From NCBI GenBank assembly GCA_023079485.1, contig CM041086.1, positions 18,608,401 to 18,672,400 of the forward strand: DNA of 64,000 nt, given 5' to 3'. A program made the translations under genes and the position numbers. Of this stretch, positions 13,500 to 26,290 are shown one piece after another. The notes below the pieces were generated by a model. The model ran no database searches, had not been told where the DNA came from, and saw nothing but the letters and a program-made list of their open reading frames with translations. Origin of the DNA: Archilochus colubris (taxonomy: Eukaryota > Chordata > Aves > Apodiformes > Trochilidae). Numbering within the stretch: position 1 is the stretch's first letter; each line of letters begins with the position of its first letter.

Positions 13500-16400
13500 G
13501 TTTACATTTTACAGGTGCCAAGAGTCATCCCCTTGCTGGGGCAAAGTTGTTCTTGTCAGAGTGACCTGGCTGGTGGTTGTTCTATGGGAGGCATTTCCCA
13601 AGGCTCTTCTGCGAATGCATTTACTCTCTAGATCACCCAGGAATGAGCTGCTGAACACACATTGCAGGCACCTGTAAATCATACCCCAAAAGGAACCTAT
13701 TACCTGCAGGCCTGGTTTTCTGATTGTTTTCTTTGTTTGTTTTCACAACTGCTGAACCTACACAAATCCCAGGGACACCAATGAGGCAGAAACTCTGCCA
13801 GCTCCTCCTTGGCTAAAATGCAGAGAGATGTCCCCTGGCAGTGTCCTACAGACTCATGGGGTACAAGTGAAGTTTGTATCTGAGGCTCATCTTGGAAATG
13901 TACCACATTCCAGCCCACCTCCAGCCCTGGGAGGAAATCCATCTGGCCAAGAGTGTCAGAAATGGTCTTTGTGCAGCAGGACAACCAGGCTCCCAGTATT
14001 GCTTCAGTGAGACATCAATTTCAATCTTGTTTGTTCAGAAATGACTCCCGGCCAATGTTGCCAAGAAAATCTTTCTCCCTGAAACATACCAGCTCTTAAT
14101 TATTTATTAAGATTTTTTTGGCTCCTCTCAAGCTTTGTATTTTGTTTTCATTTATCAGCACTCTATACTGGGCTGTATACTGAACTAAACTATGACCCCT
14201 GATTCACTCTTCCACCAATTCTCTTCATATCATTTAATTGTCTTGAAATAGCCAGACTGCTGCAGGGTAATTAATGTTGCTGTGAACTTAGCCACCAGAG
14301 AGCCTAAAATTATGAGATTCCTGGAGGGCTGAATGAAGCAGTAGCTGTGAATGCAATGGTATGTACTGGTCTGAGCAGAGAACTTTAAATGGTGAGCTGC
14401 TGACTTCAAAACCTGGGTCCACCTTTTTCCTTTTTTCCTTTCCTCTTTTTGGTCCACCTCTGTCCTTCTCTTGGGAGGAGAAGAATCTGTCAAGTTATTT
14501 ACCCACCTCCCAGCTTAGGGGAATAAACCTTGAATGTGATGTAAGTGCTAACACTGTAATTAGCAGGAAAAACTTCCCCTTTTCATCCCAACACCCTCAA
14601 CAACAGACGCCTTGAAAAAGACCAATCAAACTTTAAACACATATTCTAGGCAGAATATTTTTAAAACAAAGTATTCAAGGTGGAATTCACTTGACAGGCC
14701 CTGATGTAGAAAGACTCAGGCCAGCTTATTTTGTTTAAAGAAATTAAATGGACAGCTTGTTGCTTTTGTCTTTTGCTGTTCTAAAAATAAAATACAAATA
14801 AAAATATGTTCTAAAAAAAGCGATAAAAAAGAGTTTTCTTAGTGCTGGTAAATTAAGACATCATTTGTAATGCCCACGAGGGGGAAACTTGGGATTTACT
14901 GCTTTTGGATCCAAAGTGTCATGGAGCATTAAGAAGAATCCTGCAAAGCTGCCTGACCTCAGGTTTGTGGAATTCCCTGCCCCACAGTGCAGTGAGGCTA
15001 CAGCCCTGCTCCTGCCTTGCAGTAAGGTCCTGAAAATAGATTCCACAGGATGCTGGCCCACAGAGGGTGGAAAGGTGGCCACTGTTTTGATCAGCTGATC
15101 TCTAGTTATTGTACAGTGAAATATTAATTCATGCAGAAGAGGAGAAAGGCAAAGATAATTGCCAAAGCCAACCAAGATCAGCATTATCTGTAAATACACA
15201 GACAGGTCACATACAGAGAGGTACAAACCTGAAGCTCTGACATGACTTCCAGGGTAAATTCCAGCAGGCTTCTATAAAAACAGAAAAGAAAAGAAGCCCA
15301 TTATGTTCCCATAGCAAAAGTGAAATTGTCAGAGCTAAAATCAGGATTTATTTTCTCTGTGTGGTCAGACTGCAGATGCAGGCTGTAAGATAAAATATTC
15401 TGCAGCAGGAAAAACAAATATTCAATAATATCCTATTCCAAGAGAAAGATATTTCAAACTTCAGGCTAATTTCAGTCTTACTTTAAAAATAATAACAAAA
15501 GAGAATCTGGTTATTCTATAAATATGTTTAAGCCAAGCTACAAATGCTGATTTTCTTATTCTTCAGACATACAGTTTCAAGCAAACAACTAAACAGCACT
15601 TGCACATGCCATCAGTGTCAGCCCTTCTTTCAAAGCTTAACAAGAACAGAGTTGGATCTCAGCCACTGTTTTCCAAGAGATTTGATCCCTAAATCCCAGT
15701 ATCACATCTTGTAGAGTTAGTGTTATAATAGAAAACCAAAATTTTCCATCCATAAAGACATCAACACCCAGCTCTGCCAAAACATCGACCTTCTCAGTGG
15801 AGGAGTGTTAAATGATGCATGAACATAGTTTTGTACTCAGACAGATACAAGAAATAAAATTATAAAATTTTTAAGGTCATCCTAGGAAAACGATAGCAAA
15901 CAGGACTGGGAAGTCCAGACTGATTCATTCAGAAATTATAAACTAATTTTGAATGTTTTCACAAACATTATGGAAAGAGCTGCCCTGCAGAGTTAGTTGG
16001 GATGATCTGCCAGTAAAAGAAGCTGTGCTACTATTTTATGTTGCTACTGAACAGCAGAGAAGCAGGTCTGCAGGACCAAAACTTTTCAGATAATTGTTCT
16101 CTCAGCCACCCCTCTGATTATATGGCCACGATTTTTGACAACTGACCCAGCAATCATCTTAGTGACCAGCTGCAAAGGAAAAAACTACTTGTGATTTGGG
16201 AAAATAATCAGTTACATGAAGAACAGGTTTCATTTCATAATTTGATTGCCTACCTCAGGAGTAGGTAAGTGACAGTAATTCAAAGGGTGTTTGATTTTTA
16301 GAAAATATGCAACAGTTCTAAGGTTTCACCTCTCAAGGGGGAATAACAGCTCTTGGCTCACAAAGTGTAGCCAGTGTGCAGGTGACCCACAACACATTTC

Positions 16401-19400
16401 AGATACAAACAGTTAAGTACAGGAGCCCCAGAACTGATAATTTGCCAGTTCTTCAGGGCTCAAGCCCCTGGTGCAATGGGAAGATGAATCTAAATTTGCT
16501 GGTGGTGCACGTGAAATCACTTCAGTGACCATGGAATGGTTTCTGGTGAACAAGCCCCTGCTGCACAGAACTACACTGCTGGCTCTGAGTGGCCTTTTTG
16601 CTCACAGCCTTGGCAGCAAAAGCGAGGACTCGCTGATAAGAAAGGACTCTTATCTCCAGAGGTGGTCCCCAGGTCAGAGTTGAGGAATGTTGGCTGGGCA
16701 GCAGGGTGAGCATGTGCTGCTGCTGCTGCCCAGAGTGTGTTTATCTGTTTCTTCCATGAGCACCTAATGCTCCATGACATAATTAGGAGCAAGAGTATAG
16801 CTATGTGCAAAAAGAACCAAATATTTTGTCAATGACAACAACATCAAGAAATACGTTACTAAGAATTAAAACATTTTTGACCCTCAGGAGAAGAATTAGA
16901 ATGGAAATAATGCCTCAGATGTCAATAATTAATGACCAGATATTAGGAAAGAACATTTTCTTTGGGGAGTTTTTCTGAAACCAGCAACTGTCCTATTTCT
17001 TGTGCCTTCTTCTCAGTCTTGGAGGCAGGGTGCCAGCCTGGATGCAGATAGATAATTCACATGCCATTGCCAAAACTCCCAGGCACCTGTAAGAAGCTTA
17101 TACCCAGCAATCATCCTTAAGTTTCTAACTCTCAAAGTTACGATCTGAAGGGTGGAAAGGAAACGCATTCACTTTGCAGCTGCAAACTCTGTTTCACCCA
17201 GACAGAACAAGCAAACCCAGCTGCTATTTAATCAAAGGCTGAGCCAGGCAGTGTGACCACCTGGGTGCCACCAGAGTGAGAGGGGTTGGAGGGGGCAGCA
17301 GCAGAACCCACACAGGGAATGTCCCCCCTCAAGCAGTGACCACACTTGTGGCACAAGGGGACTGCAGAGGAAGCTGTAGGGATGCTGCCTGGAGACTGAG
17401 GCTTTATTAGCAGCAATGGTGCATGAGAAATGAACTGCACAGCCCTCAGGCCCCTGGGAAACAAACATCCTGGTAGCTAGGAAACCATTTTCTTGCTTTC
17501 TACATCTAATGTGAGGTCACAGAGACAAAATACCCAGCACTAGAAATCTACGTGTCATTCGAAGGCGTCTGTAGAAAATCTGCACTGAAATCTTTGAGAT
17601 TTTTAAGTACTTGGCAATATTGCTTCTCTCTTTTTCACTGAGCAGAAACTACCACACCACTGTGTCAATTAAGGTCAGGCTTATCTGAACAGTCTCTGAA
17701 CTACTAATTCTTCTCTGTCCCAAATGTGAAGTCCAAACCTGTTGAAACTGGCCTCTGCTTCCACACAACAGGATGTGAAATGAGGGCTGACAGCCCTGAA
17801 AGAAGTTTGCATTTGTAATGGTGCTAACAGTCTAAATATCATGACAATCTGAAGGGATCAAATAGTCCAGGACTATTACAAGGTAAGATAAATTCAGAAA
17901 TGTATATTTGTGTCAAAGTTGTACTCAGATACAACTTAGACATGTATTTACATCTACAAATAAGTGTCTGTGTATCAGAAACTAGTTCTATCCACCTGTA
18001 TATATGTGAGCTCAGAGGTTTCTTAACACCCTTTGTGCACAAAAATAATAAGCTCTCAGGTCCTCAGAAGAAACTGCCACACAAAGATGGTATTTAACAA
18101 AAATATTCTTATCACAGAGGGATCAAGCCATATTGGGGTCAAACTATGCAATAATTTATTAGATATGTACTAAGCCTTTGATCATTGCTTTTAGATTTGA
18201 TTGTAAAATTAACCCTGTGATAATTTTTCTGTTGTGGTTTTGTAAGTAGCACCTGCAGAGTGTTAGCTTCCTTCAGAGGAACCCACTGTGGATCTCTGGA
18301 AGGGAATGCCTGTTGTCTTGCTCAAAATCAGACAACACAGGCAAATATTAAGAAGACACAATTGTTTCTGACAGGGAATCTGAAGTGATGATTAATCTTT
18401 TCCCAGTGCATCTTGCTTTAGGCAGTTCTCAAAAGCCATCTAGCCTGCAGTGCTTTTATATGATGCATAATTTTTATTGGTGATGAAGAGAAGCTGAAGC
18501 CAATGGTGATATGATTGTACCAGGTGCCTGATACTACAGCATGCTAGACATTATCTTGCAAAACAGTCAAATGCTTATTTTGGCTCAAGGCTTGGGGGTT
18601 TTTTTCCAGAGAAGGACAGGATATTCTCCCCCCCTACATATGTATTAGTTTCTGTTCTATAACCTCTGAAGAAGGACATGACATGAAAGAGAATGGTGCT
18701 TAATAACACATTTCAGCCTTTCACTTCCACCTTAATGTATCAAAACCATGTAAGGAATTTCCTAATTCTGTATATAATATACATAGTCCTCAGTCTACAC
18801 AAACTGATCACTGGCATAATCAGGTATCTTGAGGAGTAACAGACAGAAGAACTGCTCAAGGCACAGAGGGAAAAATGGGTAATATTATGTAAAAAACCCA
18901 CCAGCTTTTACAAAAAGACTGACTGGAAGCTCTTAAGCATAGTAAGCCATCTGGCCAGAGATAAGAAACATTGACTTTCAGGAAAAGCTTTGATATATGG
19001 ACTTGTCTCACAGTTAAAATGTTATTCATGGGGCAGATGTTGAGTGAAATCATTACAAATAAACAAGCCTATTGCGCTACCTGAGCCTTCCTCTGCCATA
19101 TAAAAATTGGTTTTATGTGTCTCAGGTGAACTCCCCACCAAAGTGACATGGCCAGAGAGCAGGGCTTACTGGAATGGTTCTACCACCCAGTTCTGCTGTT
19201 TGCATCCCCAGTTTAGCCAAGAAAAAGGGAGACCCAAGATCATTCTGTTGCCATTGGACCATGATGTTGGAGAGGCACTTGCAAAGGACACTTCATCTAA
19301 CCAGGGCACTGCATCTTGATTATCTCAGCCATCTCTCATGGGGTGATGGATCATCTCTGTCTTTCCTTTCTGGTTCCACAGGGAATCTAGAGAAATAGGA

Positions 19401-22400
19401 ATCTAATTTTGGTCTGGAACTCAGGCTAAGTATCTGAATCCCTTTTAACACTGGCTGCTGGGCCTAGGAAAAGCTGTGCTTCTCTGAAAAAAGCTTAAAA
19501 AGGATCACCAGGAATTAACATTCAAATTGCCAGAGACCTTCTGTTTGCAAATAAAAGCTCCTGACCTTTTTTTTCTTTGGGACCTCCAGTATGTTTGTGT
19601 TGTACATGTTCATTAAATTCTCAGTCAATTCTTCTGCTTCTAGGCCTATAAAAAATCTGAGACACCCTTTTTGTTCTTTTGTTCTCCCTCACAGCAAACA
19701 AGCAACTAAGTGATTAAATTGTGCCCAAGCCCACTCATTTTTGTCAGTCAATAGCTTTTCTATCAAACTGTCAGGGTGTGTACACTGCTTTTATAGCATT
19801 ATTTTTATGTACTCTCTTGAAATTACAAGTCTCTTTGGTTCTCAATCAGTAATTAAGCTCTTACCACTATTAAACACCTTTACTGAAGGCAACCTTCAAA
19901 GGACTACACAGACAGTATAATGTTTCACTGTGAAATTTGGGACTGTGGAGCCATGACAGACACTGTTACATAGTAAGTTTGACCCTAAATGACAATCTAG
20001 GAGAGATAGAAATAAATCCTCCCCCTACCATTCTTCACCTTCTCCCCTCTTCTTGTTTTTTCAGGTTAATAATGACCTGCATCATACAGTAAAAAGACTG
20101 CACCACTTTCTCACAAAAGTTTCTGGACTTGCACTGTATCAGTATTAGAAGAGAGACATTGATTTCAGGACTTCCCAAACACTCTGTAAACTGAGAAAAG
20201 TAGCAAAATTAGTCATGAAACTAATTCCCAAAGAAAGAATAAACTAATAAAATTTAAAATGCACGCAGCAAAAAGCACTCTCCTAAAAATTACAGATTTA
20301 CAGCAACACTTTGTGATCAAAGCTTTCTCAGCTGTGAGTGCAGAAAAGCTCTGCTCTGTTGTTGAAGAACATCACAGCTCTTCCATTGTTCTCAAACACA
20401 GCACAGGTTAAAGAAGTAGCATAACAAATCAATTAATGTCCTACCTGCCTCCTTCACTAATTAGAGACTCAGTCTCCCTCTCTCTCTGCTCTTGATATTT
20501 GAAACTTCTCAGAAGGTGAAGATTAAAGTAGCAGCTCTCAAACTTTTCCAGAGGGTTTCCTTTTTAAGCCTTACCTTCCCTGACAAGTATGGATTCAGTT
20601 GAGGTGAAAGAGCATTAGGAAATTTTTCCATCTCTGCTCCCTTTATTTATTTTTATTCACCCCTATAAACATTATCTGTACAAACACTTCTACAAAGGAA
20701 TCTCCTTATTATCTTTCCTCCAATTCCAGTTCTAAAAATATGAAAATAATCTAGAATATTAAACCTAATTATTTATGTCCCTCCATGCTTCAAGAAATAT
20801 GGCCACAGGACACATACAACAAATGTCCCATCAGCACCTATAGTTTCATAATCATCTTTCAGATAAACCAGCACTGCCTTTCTGTTTCTTTCAGAAGAGA
20901 AATCCCACAGTACATGTGTATGTATGTGCCTCATACTCTCCCTACCTTCAAGTCTGACTTAGGAAACCAGGACAAATAAAACTTTACCAGAAGTTATGTG
21001 CTGGAGGCTGCACAGCTGACCTATGGAGGGGAGCAGATGGATGGTGCAGAGTCTTCTCCACCCATGCAAGCAGTGGTTGGACCCAGCCCTGCCAGAAGCT
21101 ACCTGTTTCAGTCCCATGGGTTGAGCTGCAACTTCTTTCTCCATCCTCATCCTCCCAGCAGTCCAAGCAGAACCTAAGATTTTGAAATCTGGACACACAG
21201 CAAAACTGATCTGAGCTTCAGATCTCACTCATCATCTGCATGAAGCACACACAGCCATTGACATCCAACTTTTTCAAAGAATACCAAGGCAAAATTTTTA
21301 CATCTTTCTCTTTCCTTTTATCTCCCCTTTGTTTCAGGCATGTAGCTCATCCACCAGCACCAGCCAAGCAATGAAACAGCTCAGTACAACCAGGAAGCTC
21401 CATACACAGTGTGCCCTCAGAATCATCACTTTCTCTGCTGCCTGTACAAATGCAGATGAGGAAAAAAAAAAGACAGCAAACAGCAGTGGTCAGGTCTGGA
21501 CATTCAACTACTAAAAATATTATCTACTGTGAGATATACCCACAGAAATGCCCTTCTCCATTTCACTTATAGTCTTTATTTTATTGCTTGGAATTGTGAG
21601 CACTTGAGAAAAAAATAAACTACACCCCCTCAAAAAAAAGAAATACTGGTTCTGAGTAGACTTTTCTACAAAGAGCAAACCAACAGCTTGCAGAAGTAAG
21701 TATAGAAAGATAAGATCAGGGTTCTTGATTAAGTAACAGTTAAGTAAAAAATAAAAAGAAAACCAATAGCACAATCCTCACCCAAGAATGAATACTTTCT
21801 AAAAATGTTCTTCTTTGGCCCAGAATGTAAAGAATGTCCCTAAAATGGCTTCAAGCTTCAGAAGAAAAGAAGAGGCTTTGGATGCTGATCCAATGGCCAA
21901 AAAAGAGAGAGGAAGCTCAGCTGCTCGACGAACATTACAAAAGAGAAGGAAACAACAGCTGCCCTTAGAAGTCCATGAACACTTAATTTGTGCAGTTTTG
22001 CCTCTCTGCCTGGAGACAATCAGGTATCTATGTGCCTGATTTAGGGGCTTAATTCCTAAGCCTTGCATAGTGAAGCAAAAAGCCTGCTTCAGCATTACAG
22101 CAACATTTCAGGGAGCAAAATGTGTAAGGAGAGTCCTGCCAAGCAGTTCTGCATGACTCCACTTCCCCCCTTCCCATTTTTTGCCCCTTATAAATTATAT
22201 TCCTTCTTAGCTGTGGTGTTCCTCTTTAAGCAACAACCTGGCTCCTCAAAACGTTCTACTATAAAAGAATAAAAAAGAATGTCCATGAAAACAAAATGCA
22301 TTTGCTAAAATCTGCAGTTGCCACCCATGTGAGACAGCAGCACAGGGACCAGATCACTGCTCATCTCTTTCCAGGCTAAAATGCAAAAGGATGGGCATGC

Positions 22401-23000
22401 CCATTTCCCTGGAACTCAGCTTTCACACCCAGAGATTCATCCATCAGTACCAGCTGACTTCACAAGCTTCATGAAAAGGTCACTTGTCTTAAAAGCAAAC
22501 CCCAATCATTTGTCTTGAATATATATTGCCAGCATTAGAGCACAGGGATCAAATCCAATCTCGCCATCAAATAGAAGTTTTTCTTTCCATTATGCAACTT
22601 TTCTGTGTGTAATGTAAGAATTTGTTCTCTGTTGATACAGCTTCTTGGACAAGCACAGAATTTGCATATGTACACACACAGGACTGAACCCTGCACATGT
22701 GTGTATAACACATGAGTAAGGGCATTTCTGCAGATGAAAACCCTCTGGAATGATGCACAGAATGATTACACCTAAAAAAGAGAGATGATAAAGTGGGAGG
22801 AATTTTGGAGGCATTCTGGTTTTGGAAGGGTTAATCAGAGCTTGGCTACTTTTTGAACACAGCTTTTAGAAGCCAGAGCCACAGAGTGCACTTGCAGCAC
22901 TGTCCGAAGCCAGTGGGAGTCACAGCCTCTTCCAGGAGTGAGCCATACAGACAGAAACTGAGTTAAAATATATTGTTTACATACTGCAAACCTAATAATT
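13500..23000. other. Unique DNA, no gene or recognised repeat
   Basis: Frames in this 9.5-kb block reach at most about 121 codons and often overlap on opposite strands, as chance frames do. No CR1 or LTR signature, tRNA-like structure or long tandem repeat was found. Base composition alternates between AT-rich stretches and GC-richer patches (for example 16990-17470). The segment could be intronic or intergenic. Confidence 0.5.
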
Positions 23001-23019
23001 CACAGAATCCCTGGCATGG

Positions 23020-23445
23020 GAGAGCGGGATTTTCCTTCAGACACAGCCGCTTCTCCAGAGCTAGTTTTTCACGTCTTGGTAGCAGCTGACCCTAGAACCA
23101 TTTTCAGACATAAGTCAGTGTTTTCTTAACCTGCCAGTGCCCTACTGTAAGCACGTTCATCATGCAGCTGCACTCTGAGTCAAGGCCCCTCGGGAAGGAA
23201 CCACGATTCCCGCAGAGTTTCAGCGGTGCCGGAGCACTGCGCCCTGCTGGGCTGCCCGCCACGGGGACCACCACATCCACACTGGGTCCCAGCACATCCC
23301 AGGGCACTGCTGAGCCTTCCACCACCCCACTGTGCTCCCCATTTTCCTGGATTGATCAGGAAGCTAAGGGGATATGTGGAAGCATGGAAATAGCAAGCGG
23401 AGCGCAGCAATGCGAGGATTACTTCGGAGAAATGCTGGTTTTGTT
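23020..23445. other. CpG-dense block next to a CR1 fragment
   Basis: About 18 CpG dinucleotides occur in roughly 400 bp, while most of the window is strongly CpG-depleted. Long open frames on both strands here (parts of 171 and 73 codons) are the expected consequence of fewer stop codons and show no domain. The block could be a small CpG island marking a promoter or first exon, or a relic of an inserted element. It directly abuts the CR1 fragment starting near 23450. Confidence 0.35.
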
Positions 23446-23449
23446 TTTA

Positions 23450-23764
23450 CTGAGGCTGAGAAGACTCTGGGTTTGTTCAGTCTGGAGAAGAGAAAGCTTA
23501 GGGGAGGCCTTGTTACCGTGTCCCAGTACTTGTCCCAGGGACAAGACAAGGGGCAGTGGGCACAAGAGGAAGATTTTTCACTCTGAGGACAGTCAGACAC
23601 TGGAATGGTCTCCCAGGGGGTTGTGGTGGATTCCCCCACTTTGGAAAATTTTAAGTCTCATCTCAACGGGTTGCTGAGACATTTCACATGAACAAAAATA
23701 TTAGAAGGGTTGGACCAGATGGCCCTTGAGGTTCCTTCTAACCTGGCATTCTAGGATTCTATTT
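23450..23764 (+). mobile_element. CR1 LINE fragment, 3' end, degraded
   Basis: A 5'-truncated copy of the bird CR1 non-LTR retrotransposon. It begins near gaggctgagaagactctggg, continues with gttcagtctggagaagag (the end of the reverse-transcriptase reading frame, LFSLEKRKLRGG in translation), and passes through the 3' untranslated part (gggttggaccagatggccc). It ends with the terminal words attctaggattctat. Internal deletions are evident between the coding end and the 3' tail. The piece is non-functional. Family assignment is from memory of CR1; the exact left edge is uncertain by tens of bases. Confidence 0.85.
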
Positions 23765-26259
23765 TCTTTCAGTTGAGATTATTTCTTTGTTTGGTTGTTG
23801 GTTTTTTTCCTAAGAGATCATTAATTCCTCCTTCCTCATTTGAAACTATCATAGAACCTAAACATAAAAAGGTGTGTTACACGGAGTTAACCCCCCTCAA
23901 ATTTATCTCAGCCTCAAATATCTTAACAGATACCAATCACAGCATTAGCTGGTTATTACTTCTTCTTTTAACCAGACTCTTCCTCACATAATGGTCCAAA
24001 TTTATTTCAAATACATCAGTTGCTAACTGGAATAGTAGTTTTGAGAAACCAGTGGAGAGTTCATCCATTAAACCAGAGTTATGGATCAGTTAGCAAGGGC
24101 TTCTATTACTCAATATTTAAGATGAATTATGTGATTTCATCACAAGGCAATAAAAAGGTGTATCTAGAGGGAAATTCTGACATCATGCTCAAAAGAGGAA
24201 GTCTGTTTAGTTATCTTCTTCTGCGACCAGCTCTTAGAAAGAAAGGTGACCTTTAATTCTAACTTTTCCCAAATCTTTCTTAGATGACACCTCTAATAGT
24301 ACAAAATGTTTTAAGAGAAAACAAGTAACTTGAGCAAGATAATTGTCTAATTGTAAAATATTCTGATTTTCCAATAGCAGATGGAAAAAGCTTATGTTGA
24401 AAGACATTTTTCAGGAAATGTTAGAAATCTCTTTCCTGTGGATTGTATGTTGAAGAAAACAGAAAATGATATAATAAGAAAGGACAGAATCCAATTATTC
24501 TAATATTTAATTTCTGTCAGGAGCCAATTTTAGGCATTCCAGCGAAAAATCAATTCTGAACCATATAGAGACTCAGTGGAAGAAGTTAAAAAACAGAGCA
24601 GGTGTTGGAAAATTGTATCTGCCCTTTTTTCTGTTTGTTATCCAAAAACGCAAATTGCTCCTTACCAGAAACCTTCCAGCTACATTTTCACTTGAGAAAA
24701 TTTAGCATCTACTCGTGCTAGTGCTGAGAGAGAAAGCCATAAATGTCAGCACACAGCAGTCTGGATTTTATAATCATGTGTCTCTCAACATCCTTCTGCA
24801 TAACACACAGGACTAGGTAATTACAGAACAATTTAAAAAATATCTTATAATTAAATAAAATTAGGATAGAAAAAATGGAGAAGCAAGGAAACTTATGAAC
24901 TGAGGCTGCCAGATATTTACACTTGGCCCTTACTTACTCAAGTGCAATATATAAACACTAGAGCTAGAAGAACTTGACAAGTTAGACTCCCATATAAGAG
25001 TCTTTAAAATGAAAAAGTATCTGTGCTTTGTTAATGGCTTAAATAGGGGGAGCCATTATGGCAAGGAGCCTCACTTGCAATATTCACACTTCAGTCACAA
25101 GCAGAATTCTTTCCTTGTCACAGACACCCTCACCCCAGCCCTCAAACTTTACCAGCACAGTTTTCTCAACTCCCAGGTCTAACCAGTGATGTTAAAAGTG
25201 CTGTTTTCACTTTTAAACTTTGTGTTCCTGCAGGATGGGTCCATTTATTGAGAAGGGGAGCAGGTGAGCCACTTACACTAAGTGGAGTTTGAGCTAAGGC
25301 TTCCTGCAGCATCCATCCAAGACAGCACCACAGCTCCACTGCCATCAGCAGCGCAGTGGTGGGATCCCTGTGTCCCACATCCCTCTGTAGATTGCCATGC
25401 TGGTGAAGCTCAGCCTGAAGGACACCATCAAAGACCTCTACAGTCTTGAACTCATTTGCCAACTCTCCCTGACAGGCTGGGCACTGACCACTGGGTAGTC
25501 CCAAGCACTCAGATCCTTCCACAAACACATTCCTGACCTTCAGTACCTGCAAGCCATTTCCATCACAGGTGGTGTCCCAACACACTGCAAGTCAGACCCC
25601 CATCACCCACCCAAATTTGTGTTCTGGGCCTCATCTAAAAGCTGCACTCCTTTTATTACTCAGAGGAGTAAGAGCTGAAGAATAAAACGACTCAACTCAC
25701 ATCCTGCAGTACTTTCCCAAAGGTCTTTGTCCCACCTTATCCCTGCTCTGTAATTTATCTGACTGTTGTTCTCTTTTGCTTTAGTGCTTTGGAAATACCT
25801 ACTGGAAGGCTCTGAAGTATTCACAGAAGCAACTGATGTAGGTTGGCATCTAAACAAATAGGTGAAAGGAAACCAGGCTGACCAGAGGTGAGAGATCAGT
25901 GTAAATCTCAGGAGACCACCAACTTCCTCTCTTTTTTCCTCTAACTGTGGAAGAAGCGCTATTTTTATCATAAAGCTGTTGCACTGTATGCTTGGACATA
26001 TGGCACCTGGAGACCATTTCAGAGAATGTTTTCTGCCCTACAGATTACCCATGGATCTCAAAAGAAAGCAGTACATTCATTCTCCCATACAATACACAGT
26101 GTTGAGGCTTTTTCTTCCTAGTCTATTAAACATACTTTTTCCACTTTAGTTCCAGAGCTGGACACTCTTGGTTATCCACAGTATCTTGCATCCTTTTGGG
26201 AACTGCTTGCACAAGATTCCCTTGATGACAGTTCCCATTAGCACACATTCATTTACACA

Positions 26260-26262
<3 letters not shown>
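23765..26262. other. Unique DNA, no recognised gene
   Basis: Mostly AT-rich sequence. A GC-richer patch at 25166-25585 is open for 139 codons on the minus strand but has no recognisable domain; it is discussed among the findings. No transposon signature was recognised. Confidence 0.5.

Positions 26263-26290
<28 letters not shown>
26263..26290. repeat. 28-nt T run
   Basis: An uninterrupted run of 28 T residues, the longest homopolymer seen in the window. Read on the minus strand it is a poly(A) tail-like tract at the end of the sequence lying to its right (26291 upward). That sequence matches no gene or retroposon I recognise, so a slipped homopolymer is equally possible. Confidence 0.9.

Noticed and set aside
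14880..15100. Text resembling the CR1 phrase for a two-base-pair-rich 3' UTR (ggaattccctgccccacag)
   Set aside because: The surrounding order of CR1 words is absent and the terminus is missing; too weak to call.
21815..22039. Basic, lysine/arginine-rich 74-codon frame
   Set aside because: Composition-driven in a purine-rich strand; no domain, and a frame of similar length overlaps it on the minus strand.
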